Notes: generated by a model not told the origin, from the letters alone. A DNA stretch of 64,000 nucleotides from Micromonospora_E sp048060115 (GCF_048060115.1 NZ_JBHMIM010000003.1:133254-197253); one strand, 5' to 3'. Positions 34,846 through 43,766 are shown, counted from the stretch's first letter. Made by a program: numbers and translations.

Positions 34846-35169
34846 GTGGGAGCTACCCGAGCGGTCACCGAGGCCAGCTTTGCCAGCGACGTACTCATGT
34901 CCGACAAGCCGGTACTGGTCGATTTCTGGGCTGAATGGTGCCAGCCGTGCCGCAAGGTCGCGCCGCTGCTCGAGGAGATCGCCGCCGAGATGGGCGACAA
35001 GGTGTCGATCGTCAAGCTGAACATCGACGAGAACCCGGAGATCGCCCGCAAGTACCGGGTGATGTCGGTGCCCACCCTGACGGTGTTCAAGGGTGGCGAA
35101 CCGGTGCAGTCCGTTGCCGGTGCCCGGCCAAAGGGCGACCTGGTGAAGCTCATCGAGTCGGCCTTCTGA
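34846..35169 (+). CDS. trxA: Thioredoxin with WCQPC active site
   Basis: 107 aa; GTG at 34846 after AGGAGGAGG. Thioredoxin fold with LVDFWAEWCQPCRKVAPLLEEIA and the cis-Pro loop SVPTLTVFKGG. The usual WCGPC reads WCQPC, a change inside the redox loop that could shift its reduction potential. Partner of the adjacent TrxB. Confidence 0.95.
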   Translation: MGATRAVTEASFASDVLMSDKPVLVDFWAEWCQPCRKVAPLLEEIAAEMGDKVSIVKLNIDENPEIARKYRVMSVPTLTVFKGGEPVQSVAGARPKGDLVKLIESAF

Positions 35170-35187
35170 GGCCAGCCCACCAAGGCG

Positions 35188-35232
35188 GGTGACGAGGCCG
35201 GCCCCGGTCGGACCGGGGCCGGCCTCGTCACC
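35188..35232 (+). terminator. Strong stem-loop terminator after trxA
   Basis: 21-base perfect arms with a 3-base loop, 18 bp after the trxA stop. Confidence 0.85.
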
Positions 35233-35390
35233 TGTCTGCTCGGGCGCACAATCGGTTCCCCGAGGTTGATCGGCCGCCCAGCCGGGTACTCCCCTGTACG
35301 GCCCGCATCACGACAACCCTGATACGGGCACTCCGCAGGCGGGTTAGGCTCCGGACGTCCCGCTCGAAGCAGGGGGGAGGTCGGCGTCTC

Positions 35391-36548
35391 GTGCGTCCTA
35401 TCCGCCGTGACGATCAGGGTCCCGCCGTGGCCGAGATCCGCTCTATCCTGGTCAGCCTGGATCTGCTTGAACCGGCCCCGGGCGCGGACTTCTTCGACCC
35501 CACGACCGAACACGCCGTACGCGCGTTTCAACAGTGCCGCGGACTGAGCATCGACGGTCGGGTTGGCGCCGAAACCTGGCGGGCGCTGGACGCCGCCCGC
35601 TGGCGGCTCGGCGACCGGTCGCTCTACCACTCGGTCCCGGATCCGCTGGTCGGCGAGGACGTCCGAGCCCTGCAGGAGCGGCTGCTGGAAATGGGATACG
35701 ACGTGGGCCGGGCGGACGGCATCTACGGCGGCCGTACGGCGCACGCCGTCACCCAGTTCCAGCGGGAGGTGGGCCTGACCGCGGACGGCAGTTGTGGCCC
35801 GTACACCATGCATGCGATCCGCCGACTGGGCCGCAAGGTCGTCGGTGGCCGGCCCCAGTGGCTCCGCGAGGTCGACGCTTTCCGCCAGTCCGGTCCCAAC
35901 CTGGTCGGCAAGACGATCCTCGTCGACCCCGGCCACGGCGGCCCGGACCGGGGCGTCGTCGTCGCCGAAGGGGAGTTGCGCTGGTCGGAGGCGGATCTCG
36001 CGTACGACCTGGCGGCCCGGTTGGAAGGTCGGCTGGCCGCCGCCGGAATGCGGGTGCACCTGACCCGGGGGCCGATGACCGACCAGGCGCTGAGCGACCC
36101 GGAGCGGACCCGGTTCGCCAACGAGATCGGCGCGGACCTGCTCATCTCGATCCATGTCGACGGGCACGCGAATCCGGCGGCAGAGGGGGTGGCGACCTAC
36201 CACTACGGGACCGGCAACGGGGTCACGTCGACCGTCGGTGAACGCCTCGCCGGGTTGGTGCAGCGGGAGATCGTGGTCCGCACCGGGCTGCACGACTGCC
36301 GGGTGCATGCCAAGAGTTGGGAGCTGCTGCGACTGACCCGGATGCCGGCGGTGCGGGTCGACGTGGGCTATCTGACCTCTGCCGGGGACCGACGACGGCT
36401 GATCCAGCCGGCCTTTCGCGACCAGGTCGCCGAGGCGCTCGTCGCCGCCGTCCAGCGGATGTACTACCCCGTCGAGTTGGACGTCCCGACCGGCTCGATC
36501 GACGTCCGCACGTTGCGGGCCGTCGTGGATGTCCCCGCGACGGCCTGA
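35391..36548 (+). CDS. cwlM: CwlM-like amidase_3 protein with two peptidoglycan-binding domains
   Basis: 385 aa, GTG start, no signal peptide. Two PG_binding_1 repeats (residues about 9-65, AVRAFQQCRGLSIDGRVGAETW; and about 88-150, LQERLLEMGYDVGRADGIYG) precede an amidase_3 domain from about 175: ILVDPGHGGPDRG, SEADL, LLISIHVDGH. The motif holding the catalytic Glu in active amidases (PAxxVExGFL) reads PAVRVDVGYLTS, with Asp. In M. tuberculosis CwlM (Rv3915) is a cytoplasmic activator of MurA; lack of a signal peptide and the altered residue fit that role here. Confidence 0.9.
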   Translation: MRPIRRDDQGPAVAEIRSILVSLDLLEPAPGADFFDPTTEHAVRAFQQCRGLSIDGRVGAETWRALDAARWRLGDRSLYHSVPDPLVGEDVRALQERLLEMGYDVGRADGIYGGRTAHAVTQFQREVGLTADGSCGPYTMHAIRRLGRKVVGGRPQWLREVDAFRQSGPNLVGKTILVDPGHGGPDRGVVVAEGELRWSEADLAYDLAARLEGRLAAAGMRVHLTRGPMTDQALSDPERTRFANEIGADLLISIHVDGHANPAAEGVATYHYGTGNGVTSTVGERLAGLVQREIVVRTGLHDCRVHAKSWELLRLTRMPAVRVDVGYLTSAGDRRRLIQPAFRDQVAEALVAAVQRMYYPVELDVPTGSIDVRTLRAVVDVPATA

Positions 36549-36551
36549 CCG

Positions 36552-37205
36552 TCAGTTGGTCATCGCCCGGGTGGCGGGACGCAGCAGGCTCTCCGGGCTC
36601 ATCGAGCCGAGCAGCTTCTCCAACGCGTACTCCACGTCCGACTTCCATGACAGCGCAGTCCGCAGCTCCAGCCGCAGCCGGGGAAACCTCGGGTGCTGCC
36701 GGACCGTCTTGAAGCCCACCGACAGGAAGAAGTCGGCCGGCGCGAGGCAGCTACGCCGCTCCGGCGGCCCGTCCGGATCGGCGGCGGCGTCGCCGAACGC
36801 CTCGATCGCCTTGATCCCGCGTTTGGTCAGATCCCGAGCGACCCCCTGCACCAGCATCCGGCCGAGTCCACCGCCAGCGAACGGCGACACCACGTGCGCG
36901 GTGGTCAGCAGTACGGCGTCGGCGGAGACCGGCGAGGTCGGAAAGGCCATCGAGCGTGGCAGGTAGGCCGGCGGCGCGTACATGACGAACCCGGCGGGCA
37001 TCCCGTCGACGTAGGCGAGTTTGCCGCAGGAACCCCACTCGAGCAGGGTCTGGGACACCCAGGCCTCCTTGTCCAACGCCGGATCCCCGCTGGCTCTGGC
37101 CCGGTCGGCGGCGACCGGATCGAGCTCCCAGAACACGCAACGCCGGCAGGACCTCGGTAGTTCTTCCAACGTGTCCAGCGTCAAGCTGACCAGACGTCGC
37201 GACAT
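36552..37205 (-). CDS. GNAT-family acetyltransferase (Rv3916c-like)
   Basis: 217 aa; start at 37205 (MSRRLVSLTLDTLEELP). Contains CRRCVFWELDP near residue 21, a conserved feature of this actinobacterial family, and a GNAT acetyl-CoA loop HVVSPFAGGGLGRMLVQGV. It ends 3 bp from the convergent cwlM stop, as in M. tuberculosis. Substrate unknown. Confidence 0.85.
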   Translation of the reverse strand: MSRRLVSLTLDTLEELPRSCRRCVFWELDPVAADRARASGDPALDKEAWVSQTLLEWGSCGKLAYVDGMPAGFVMYAPPAYLPRSMAFPTSPVSADAVLLTTAHVVSPFAGGGLGRMLVQGVARDLTKRGIKAIEAFGDAAADPDGPPERRSCLAPADFFLSVGFKTVRQHPRFPRLRLELRTALSWKSDVEYALEKLLGSMSPESLLRPATRAMTN

Positions 37206-37490
37206 CGGCGTATCTCCCACCAAACCGGTCGAGTGTCGAAACCTGCCGAGTTCCCCCACCCGCCGTCTCCTGCCCCAACCAGCGATCGTACGCCGCAACG
37301 ACGCGCCAGGGGAGGGGTCGGACCGACATCCGGGCCACCACCGTCGCCAATTCGGATTCACTGGTCCGACATGTGGTCGGCGTGGTAATGCGCGGGCCGA
37401 ACGACGACACGCCGGACTACCATCAGACGATCAGTGCGTGTCGCGGCCCGCCACGGCACCACCGGGGAGACGCGTATCGAGGTGAGGGTC

Positions 37491-38804
37491 ATGACCGGCA
37501 CGACGCTCGACGACTACACCGACCGCTATGCCCGCCGGGTCCGAGGGATGACCGCCTCGGAGATCCGGGCACTGTTCGCGGTCGCCAGCCGTCCGGAAGT
37601 CGTCTCACTCGCCGGTGGCGCACCGTACATCGCGGCCCTGCCGCTGGACGCGGTCGGCGAGATGCTCGGTCGGCTCGCCGCCGAGACCGGCAGTTCGACC
37701 CTGCAGTACGGCATCGGCCAGGGCACCCTCGACCTGCGGGAACGTATCTGCGAGGTGATGTCGCTCTCCGGCATCGACGTGTCGTCCGGTGCGTCCCCGG
37801 AGGATGTGGTGGTCACCGTCGGCGGCCAACAGGCGCTGGACCTGATCGCCCGCATCTTCCTCGATCCGGGTGATGTCGTCCTCGCCGAAGGACCCACCTA
37901 CGTCGGTGCCCTCGGCGTCTTCCAGGCCGCCCAGGCGCAGGTGGTGCACGTTCCGATGGACGACGACGGGCTGATCCCGGAGGCACTCGATCAGGCGATC
38001 ACCGAGGCGGCCCGGTCCGGGCGCCGGGTGAAGTTCCTGTACACCATTCCGAACTTTCAGAACCCGGCCGGCGTCACCCTCACCGACGAGCGGCGGGAGC
38101 GCGTACTCGACATCTGCGAGCGGGCCGGGCTGCTGGTCGTCGAGGACGACCCGTACGGTCAGCTCAGCTTCGACGGCCCGGCACCGGCACCGCTGCGCGC
38201 CCGCCGGCGGGCCGGGGTCTTCTACCTGAGCACCTTCTCCAAGACCTTCGCGCCCGGCCTGCGGGTCGGCTGGATTCTCGCTCCGCACGCGGTACGCGAG
38301 AAGCTGGTCATCGCCAGCGAGGCGCAGATCCTCTGCCCGAGCGCGTACGCACAGGCCGCGGTGTCCACCTATCTGGCCACGATGCCGTGGCAGGAGCAGC
38401 TCAAGATCTACCGCGAGGTGTACCGGGAGCGCCGGGACGCGCTGTTGGACTCGCTGGCCGATCTGATGCCCGCCGGCACCAGCTGGACCCGGCCCAGCGG
38501 TGGACTGTTCGTCTGGGCCTCGCTACCGGAGGGCCTGGACGCCAAGGCGATGGTGCCTCGGGCGATCGCCGCCCGGGTCGCGTACGTTCCCGGCACCGGC
38601 TTCTACGCCGACGGCTCGGGTTCCGGCAACATGCGGCTCAACTTCTCCTACCCGCCGCCGGAGCGAATCCGGGAAGGTGTCCGCCGGCTGGCCGGGGTGA
38701 TGGAGCGGGAAGCCGCAATGCGCGAGGTGTTCGGTCCGGTGTCCGGTGGCGGAAGCCGACGCCGCCGCCCCGGCGCGGACACGCCCGGCCCCGACTTGGC
38801 ATGA
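37491..38804 (+). CDS. PLP-dependent aminotransferase (class I/II, MocR/2-aminoadipate type)
   Basis: 437 aa; ATG after GAGGTGAGGGTC. Fold type I aminotransferase: VSLAGGAPY, QYGIGQGTLDLRERICEVM, FLYTIPNFQNPAGVTLT, VVEDDPYGQL (PLP Asp), and the PLP lysine in YLSTFSKTFAPGLRVGW. The pattern fits the 2-aminoadipate/valine-type aminotransferases without a GntR domain. Substrate not determinable. Followed 7 bp later by a ddl-like gene. Confidence 0.88.
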   Translation: MTGTTLDDYTDRYARRVRGMTASEIRALFAVASRPEVVSLAGGAPYIAALPLDAVGEMLGRLAAETGSSTLQYGIGQGTLDLRERICEVMSLSGIDVSSGASPEDVVVTVGGQQALDLIARIFLDPGDVVLAEGPTYVGALGVFQAAQAQVVHVPMDDDGLIPEALDQAITEAARSGRRVKFLYTIPNFQNPAGVTLTDERRERVLDICERAGLLVVEDDPYGQLSFDGPAPAPLRARRRAGVFYLSTFSKTFAPGLRVGWILAPHAVREKLVIASEAQILCPSAYAQAAVSTYLATMPWQEQLKIYREVYRERRDALLDSLADLMPAGTSWTRPSGGLFVWASLPEGLDAKAMVPRAIAARVAYVPGTGFYADGSGSGNMRLNFSYPPPERIREGVRRLAGVMEREAAMREVFGPVSGGGSRRRRPGADTPGPDLA

Positions 38805-38811
38805 TTCGGGC

Positions 38812-39795
38812 ATGAGCCCACTGCCGGATCACTCCGCTGCCACCATGCCGGCCGAGCTGCGCGTCCTGGTTCTCGCCGGGGGTCTCTCCTATGAGCGGGA
38901 CGTGTCGTTGAAGTCCGGCCGCCGGGTGCTGGACGCGTTGCGGTCGGCCGGGGTCGAGGCGGAGCAGCGCGACGCCGACATCGCGCTGCTGCCCGCCCTG
39001 AGCGCCGACGCCCCGGACGCGGTGGTAATCGCGCTGCACGGGGCGACCGGTGAGGACGGGTCACTGCGCGGTGTGCTCGACCTGTGTGGCGTGCCGTACG
39101 TCGGCTGCGACGCTCGCGCGGCCCGGCTGGCCTGGGACAAGCCGTCAGCCAAGACCGTGCTGCGGGAGGCCGGTATCCCCACCCCGGACTGGGTGGCACT
39201 GCCGCACGACCGGTTCTCCGAGCTCGGTGCGGTGGCGGTACTGGACCGGATCGTCGAGCGACTCGGGCTGCCGTTGATGGTCAAGCCGGCGCAGGGCGGC
39301 TCCGGGCTCGGAGCGGCCGTCGTACGGGCGGCAGGAGAGCTGTCCGCCGCGATGGTCGGCTGCTTCGCATACGACTCGACGGCGTTGGTGGAGCGGTACG
39401 TCCCCGGCATGGACGTGGCGGTCTCCGTCATCGACCGGGGGTCCGGGCCGGAGAGCCTGCCGGCCGTCGAGATCGTGGCCCGCAACGGGGTCTACGACTA
39501 CGCGGCCCGTTACACCGCTGGACTGACGACCTGGCACGCTCCGGCCCGACTGGATCCGCAGACGGCCAGCGAGATCGCGGCGACCGCGGTCGCTGCCCAC
39601 CGGGCACTCGGCCTGCGCGATCTGTCCCGGGTCGATCTGATCGTCGACGCCGACGGTCGTCCGCACGTGCTGGAGGTCAACGTTTCTCCAGGCATGACCG
39701 AGACCTCGTTGCTCCCGCTCGCGGTCCAGGCCGCCGGGTTGGACCTCGGCAGCCTACTTGCGACCTTGGTCGCTCGGGCCGCGGCTCGCGGCTGA
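38812..39795 (+). CDS. D-alanine--D-alanine ligase-like ATP-grasp enzyme
   Basis: 327 aa. Ddl marks: VLAGGLSYERDVSLKSG (about 21-37), ALHGATGEDGSLRGVLDL with GVPYVG, MVKPAQGGSGLGA (ATP loop), and EVNVSPGMTETSLLPLA (metal site). It should join two D-alanines or a related pair. A second, genuine ddl usually exists elsewhere in these genomes, so this may be a paralogue with altered acceptor. Forms an operon with the aminotransferase, which could supply an unusual D-amino acid; its 3' end overlaps the opposite HIT-like gene by 42 bp. Confidence 0.8.
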   Translation: MSPLPDHSAATMPAELRVLVLAGGLSYERDVSLKSGRRVLDALRSAGVEAEQRDADIALLPALSADAPDAVVIALHGATGEDGSLRGVLDLCGVPYVGCDARAARLAWDKPSAKTVLREAGIPTPDWVALPHDRFSELGAVAVLDRIVERLGLPLMVKPAQGGSGLGAAVVRAAGELSAAMVGCFAYDSTALVERYVPGMDVAVSVIDRGSGPESLPAVEIVARNGVYDYAARYTAGLTTWHAPARLDPQTASEIAATAVAAHRALGLRDLSRVDLIVDADGRPHVLEVNVSPGMTETSLLPLAVQAAGLDLGSLLATLVARAAARG

Positions 39796-40845
39796 GCCGG
39801 TCGCCGCGCCTGCGGTCGGCCCGCCTCTTGCTGAGCCCGAGGCTGCCGGGACCGTCTCGGGCTGGGCGCTTCGCCGGGACATCCCGGTCCCGGCAGCCTC
39901 GGTACCGACTGCCTGCTCGGCACAGTCGCTCGCCTCATCGTCAAGCTCCCCGCCTGGCTGGTCATCCTCGCTGCTGGTGACAGCGGCTCCGGTGTGCTCC
40001 GGCTCGGAGGCGGAGGCGTCGACGCCCGCTGGCACGGCGTCGGCCCTCGAGCTGCCGGGTACCGCGTCCTCCGGGTCGGCCGAATCGGGGGACGCGACGA
40101 GTTCGTCGAGGTCAGCGGCTGGCTCGATGCTCTCTATCGGCAGTACGGCGGCTGGCCCGTCGCCCGCTGCCCGCCCGTCGGCGTCCAGCTCGACACCGAA
40201 TTCCCGGTCCGCGTCGAACGGGTGGCTGGCCTGCTCTAGAAGGTTCGACGGCGTCCGCCACTCGATCCGTGGCGGCTCGGCCAGCTGACGCCCACCGAAC
40301 TCCGCGAGCCAGGCCGCCACCAGTGCCAGGTTCTCCCGCCATCGCGACTCCGTGATCGGCGGCAGAATGCTGTCCCACAGCGACAGGAAGGTCCCCCGTA
40401 GCTGCAGCTGCCCGTACGGCCGGGCCAGGAACCACAGGTGCAGGTGCGCGGATCCGTCCCCCCATCGGTTCACGTGCACCCGGGCCACGCCGTCGAGCGA
40501 GCGGACGGCTCGCTCCAGCCGTACGGTCATCACGCCGAGTTCGGCAGCGAGCAGATTCGGCAGGTCACCGAGATCGAAGTGCGACCTGGATTCCAGGATC
40601 AGCACCATCGGCAGCCCGGTCGGTCGGTCCATCGCCCGGACCCGCCAGCGCTCGCTGACCCAGATGTACGCGTCGTCCGGCGCGCTGCAGGACGAGCACT
40701 CCGCCGTCCCCTCCCCCTTGCGCGGTGGCTCGACGTCGACCGGATCATCGAGCTGCTTGACCCGTAGGTCGCCGTCGAAGGGGAAGGAGGGCCATCTCGC
40801 GAAATCGGGAACCGCGTCAGGGGTGTGTGGCACGAGGCTGACCAT
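39754..40845 (-). CDS. HIT-like protein with long acidic tail
   Basis: 363 aa. Residues 1-200 are a compact domain with two CxxC-type cysteines (ECSSCSAP), and VHVNRWGDGSAHLHLWFLARP, which resembles the histidine-triad HxHxx loop. Residues 225-363 are disordered, rich in Ala, Asp, Glu and Ser. Function unknown; HIT-fold enzymes act on nucleotide phosphates. Same strand as, and upstream of, parB, with a parS-containing spacer. Confidence 0.7.
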   Translation of the reverse strand: MVSLVPHTPDAVPDFARWPSFPFDGDLRVKQLDDPVDVEPPRKGEGTAECSSCSAPDDAYIWVSERWRVRAMDRPTGLPMVLILESRSHFDLGDLPNLLAAELGVMTVRLERAVRSLDGVARVHVNRWGDGSAHLHLWFLARPYGQLQLRGTFLSLWDSILPPITESRWRENLALVAAWLAEFGGRQLAEPPRIEWRTPSNLLEQASHPFDADREFGVELDADGRAAGDGPAAVLPIESIEPAADLDELVASPDSADPEDAVPGSSRADAVPAGVDASASEPEHTGAAVTSSEDDQPGGELDDEASDCAEQAVGTEAAGTGMSRRSAQPETVPAASGSARGGPTAGAATGSAASRGPSDQGRK

Positions 40846-40990
40846 AACCGAGTCTGCTCACCCTGTCGTTCCCCGTTTCGGCCGGCCAGGGGTTCCTCCT
40901 GGTGTCGACCCGGCCGAGCGGTACGGCGGCGGTCATCCAGACCGTTGTCCACAGAAGTTATCCACAGGCAGACAACCCCGTCCACCCGCT

Positions 40991-41004
40991 GTTTCACGTG
41001 AAAC
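40991..41004. promoter_or_regulatory. parS centromere site 1
   Basis: GTTTCACGTGAAAC, the exact 14-bp ParB-binding palindrome. Confidence 0.95.
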
Positions 41005-41320
41005 CAGGTGCCCTGTGGAAAACGCCTGTGGAAAACATCGGATCGATGTGCGCCGCCTTGACGCCGATGCCACGGTCGCCCCTGACCCGCGCGGAGACAC
41101 CCGCATTCCTCAACGAGTCACCGTCGCCAGCGGTCACCGCGGAGCGGGCGTGGATCTGGAGAAGCCGGTCCCGAACACCGTCATGAAGGCCCGACCCAAC
41201 CGGCGCAGCGGACCCGCGCCGCCGGAGGTCGGACCGGCAGGGGTCGGCCGCGCGGCGGGCATCGCCGCCCCTGGGCGGCAACGTCCGTTGCCCGGAGATT
41301 CGGCCGACCTGGCATCCGTC

Positions 41321-41334
41321 GTTTCACGTGAAAC
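41321..41334. promoter_or_regulatory. parS centromere site 2
   Basis: GTTTCACGTGAAAC, exact copy. Confidence 0.95.
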
Positions 41335-41430
41335 GATGTACGACCACGCCGCGAAGCAGCGGCGTGGTCGTACGGTGGGCCGGAATCCTGGCCGGGGCTG
41401 TCCGCTCGAGGCGCGCGCCAAGGCCGGGTT

Positions 41431-41444
41431 GTTTCACGTGAAAC
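41431..41444. promoter_or_regulatory. parS centromere site 3
   Basis: GTTTCACGTGAAAC, exact copy, 6 bp beyond the parB stop. Confidence 0.95.
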
Positions 41445-41450
41445 GGTCCG

Positions 41451-42524
41451 TCAGGACGCCTCTTCCGAGTCCTGCTCGCCGTCCATCCCGATGATACCGA
41501 CGATGCGCTCGAGGTCGTCGACCGTGGCGAACTCAATGGTGATCTTGCCCTTGCTCCGCCCGATGTCCACCTTCACCCGGGTATCGAACCGGTCCGAGAG
41601 GCGGTCCGCGAGATCGGTGAGAGCCGGTGCATGCGGCTTGGCCCGCCGCTGCGCGGTGCCCGGGCGCTTGGCCTGCTCCTCCGTCGCGGCAAGTGCCACC
41701 AGTTCCTCGGTTGCCCGTACCGACAGCCCTTCAGCCACGATGCGCAGTGCCAGCGCGTCCTGGGCGGCGGAGTCGTCCAGGCCGAGCAGTGCCCGGGCGT
41801 GCCCGGCCGAGAGAACTCCAACGGCGACCCGTCGCTGCACCTGCGCCGGCAGGTTCAGCAGCCTGATGGTGTTCGAGATCTGCGGCCGGCTGCGGCCGAT
41901 TCGCCGGGCCAGCTCCTCATGGGTGGCACCGAACTCATCGAGCAGCTGCTGGTACGCAGCGGCTTCCTCAAGGGGGTTCAGGTTGGCACGGTGGATGTTC
42001 TCCAGGAGCGCGTCCCGGAGCATCGCGTCGTCCTTCGTATCCCGGATGATCGCCGGGATGGCCTCTCGGCCGATCGCCTGGGCCGCCCGCCACCGGCGTT
42101 CGCCCATCACCAGCTCGTACTGCTCGCCGTCATCGAGCTGGCGGACCACGATCGGCTGAAGGAAGCCGACCTGCTCGATGGAGATCTTGAGCTCTTCGAG
42201 CGCCTCGTCGTCGAACACCTGCCGGGGCTGCTTCGGGTTCGGCACGATCGCACTGACCGGTAGCTCGGCGAACCGGGCCCCGGGAACCGGCGACAGGTCA
42301 TCGGACGACAGGGCGATCACCTCGGGCAGAGCAGCCGAGGGCTGCTGGGACTCGACCTCGGGTGCCGGTGCCGGTGCCGCTACCGATGCCGGTGCCGGTG
42401 CCGCCAGCAAGGGCGCGACCGGCCCAGGATCGGGCTGCACCCTGGGCTGCGCGGGTGCCGGCGCCGCAGTGGGGATCAGCGCGCCGAGCCCACGACCGAG
42501 CCCGCCCTTCGGACGGTTCTTCAT
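41451..42524 (-). CDS. parB: Chromosome-partitioning protein ParB
   Basis: 357 aa. N-terminus MKNRPKGGLGRGLGALIPT (ParA-interacting), a Pro/Ala-rich linker, then the CTP-binding domain IVPNPKQPRQVFD, PIVVRQLDDG and GERRWRAAQ, the helix-turn-helix EELARRIGRSRPQISNTIRLL, and a C-terminal dimer domain. ParB loads at parS as a CTP clamp and spreads. Second gene of parA-parB, 27 bp after parA. Confidence 0.97.
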   Translation of the reverse strand: MKNRPKGGLGRGLGALIPTAAPAPAQPRVQPDPGPVAPLLAAPAPASVAAPAPAPEVESQQPSAALPEVIALSSDDLSPVPGARFAELPVSAIVPNPKQPRQVFDDEALEELKISIEQVGFLQPIVVRQLDDGEQYELVMGERRWRAAQAIGREAIPAIIRDTKDDAMLRDALLENIHRANLNPLEEAAAYQQLLDEFGATHEELARRIGRSRPQISNTIRLLNLPAQVQRRVAVGVLSAGHARALLGLDDSAAQDALALRIVAEGLSVRATEELVALAATEEQAKRPGTAQRRAKPHAPALTDLADRLSDRFDTRVKVDIGRSKGKITIEFATVDDLERIVGIIGMDGEQDSEEAS

Positions 42525-42551
42525 GCCCTGCCTCCCGCTCTACCCACACTG

Positions 42552-43766
42552 TCAGACATTGCGGCCAAGTCGCGCCACTCCACGCTCGGCGATCTCCTGA
42601 GCCGCCTCGAAGTAGCTCGTCGCACCCCGCGATCCGGGATCGTAGGTCATCACCGACTGGCCGTAGCTGGGAGCCTCCGACACCCGGACGTTGCGCGGAA
42701 TGACCGACTGCAGGACCTTGTCCCCGAAGTGGTTACGAACGTCCTGCTCCACCGCGTCGGCCAGGCGGGTCCGTCGGTCGTACATCGTCAGCAGAATCGT
42801 GGAGACGTCCAGCGTCGGGTTGAGGTGCTGGCGGACCAGGTTGATGTTGTTGATCAACTGGTTCAGCCCTTCCAGCGCGTAGTACTCGCACTGGATCGGA
42901 ATCAGCACTTCCTGGGCCGCGACCAACGCGTTGACCGTCAACAGGCCCAACGACGGAGGGCAGTCGATGAAGACGTAGTCCAGCTCCGCCGGATACGCTG
43001 CGACGGCTCGGGACAGCCGGGACTCCCGGGCCACCACCGAGACCAGCTCGATCTCTGCACCGGCCAGGTCGATCGTGGCGGGCACACACCACAGGTTGGG
43101 GATACCCTCGACGGCCTGAGCCACCTCGGTGAGCGGCACGTTGTCGATCAGGCAGTCGTAGACGTCCGGCACACCGGCGTGATGTGGGACGTTGAGGCCG
43201 GTCGAGGCGTTGCCCTGAGGATCGAGGTCGACGACCATCACGCGGTTGCCATGCAGGGCCAGCGCCACCGCAAGGTTGACCGTCGTGGTCGTCTTACCGA
43301 CGCCCCCCTTCTGATTCGCGACACCCATGATGCGCGTCCGGTCTGGACGGGGCATGGTCACCTCGCCGCTGGGGTTCAAAATCTGCACGGCGCGCAAAGC
43401 CTCCATTGCCAAGGGGGGATCATCCTCTTCCCGGTTCGGTGTTTCACGTGAAACGTACGGGACGTCGGCCACCGGTGCGGAAGCACGCACCGGGCGACCG
43501 GGTGAGTTGGGGGACGTTGGCTGGTCCACCACCGCGGCGTCCCTCATCGAAGGGGTCGCCGGACCTGGCCCGTTCACCGGACCGGGCGGCGTCGCGACGT
43601 CGAGTGGTGACCGCGCGGTTGATTGCGTCGCCGCGCTGGGCCCGGCCCCATCTGCCTGCTTGACGCGACTGCCCGCTGGCGGGACACCGCCGACAGCACC
43701 GGGGCGGTCGGTCGTTTCACGTGAAACCATCGCGGAGTCACTGACCCGCTGGCGGTCACCTGTCAC
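42552..43766 (-). CDS. parA: Chromosome-partitioning ATPase ParA
   Basis: 404 aa from GTG 43766, chosen for GAGGATTCCCC upstream; GTG 43799 and 43928 are also open and the true start is unsure. The first ~130 residues are disordered and include two VSRET strings, each encoded by a parS site. The ATPase core starts TRIMGVANQKGGVGKTTTTVNLA (deviant Walker A, cited for position only in part as KGGVGKTTTT), with VVDLDPQGNAS and YVFIDCPPSLGLLTV. It forms nucleoid-bound gradients that move ParB-parS complexes. Confidence 0.92.
   Translation of the reverse strand: MTGDRQRVSDSAMVSRETTDRPGAVGGVPPAGSRVKQADGAGPSAATQSTARSPLDVATPPGPVNGPGPATPSMRDAAVVDQPTSPNSPGRPVRASAPVADVPYVSRETPNREEDDPPLAMEALRAVQILNPSGEVTMPRPDRTRIMGVANQKGGVGKTTTTVNLAVALALHGNRVMVVDLDPQGNASTGLNVPHHAGVPDVYDCLIDNVPLTEVAQAVEGIPNLWCVPATIDLAGAEIELVSVVARESRLSRAVAAYPAELDYVFIDCPPSLGLLTVNALVAAQEVLIPIQCEYYALEGLNQLINNINLVRQHLNPTLDVSTILLTMYDRRTRLADAVEQDVRNHFGDKVLQSVIPRNVRVSEAPSYGQSVMTYDPGSRGATSYFEAAQEIAERGVARLGRNV
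43441..43454. promoter_or_regulatory. parS centromere site 4, inside parA
   Basis: GTTTCACGTGAAAC within the parA coding sequence; read on the minus strand as Val-Ser-Arg-Glu-Thr. Confidence 0.95.
43714..43727. promoter_or_regulatory. parS centromere site 5, inside parA
   Basis: GTTTCACGTGAAAC in the N-terminal part of parA, also read as VSRET. Confidence 0.95.

Larger units (their letters stand above)
40846..41450. other. Non-coding spacer with DnaA boxes and three parS sites
   Basis: No gene supported. DnaA boxes TTGTCCACA (40945-40953) and TTATCCACA (40958-40966, perfect) are followed by two TGTGGAAAA sites (about 41013-41036) and parS copies at 40991, 41321 and 41431. This is a combined initiation-protein and segregation-protein binding region, downstream of parB. 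Confidence 0.75.

Noticed and set aside
37491..39795. Biosynthetic gene cluster for a D-amino-acid product
   Set aside because: Only two genes; no transporter or NRPS partner nearby.
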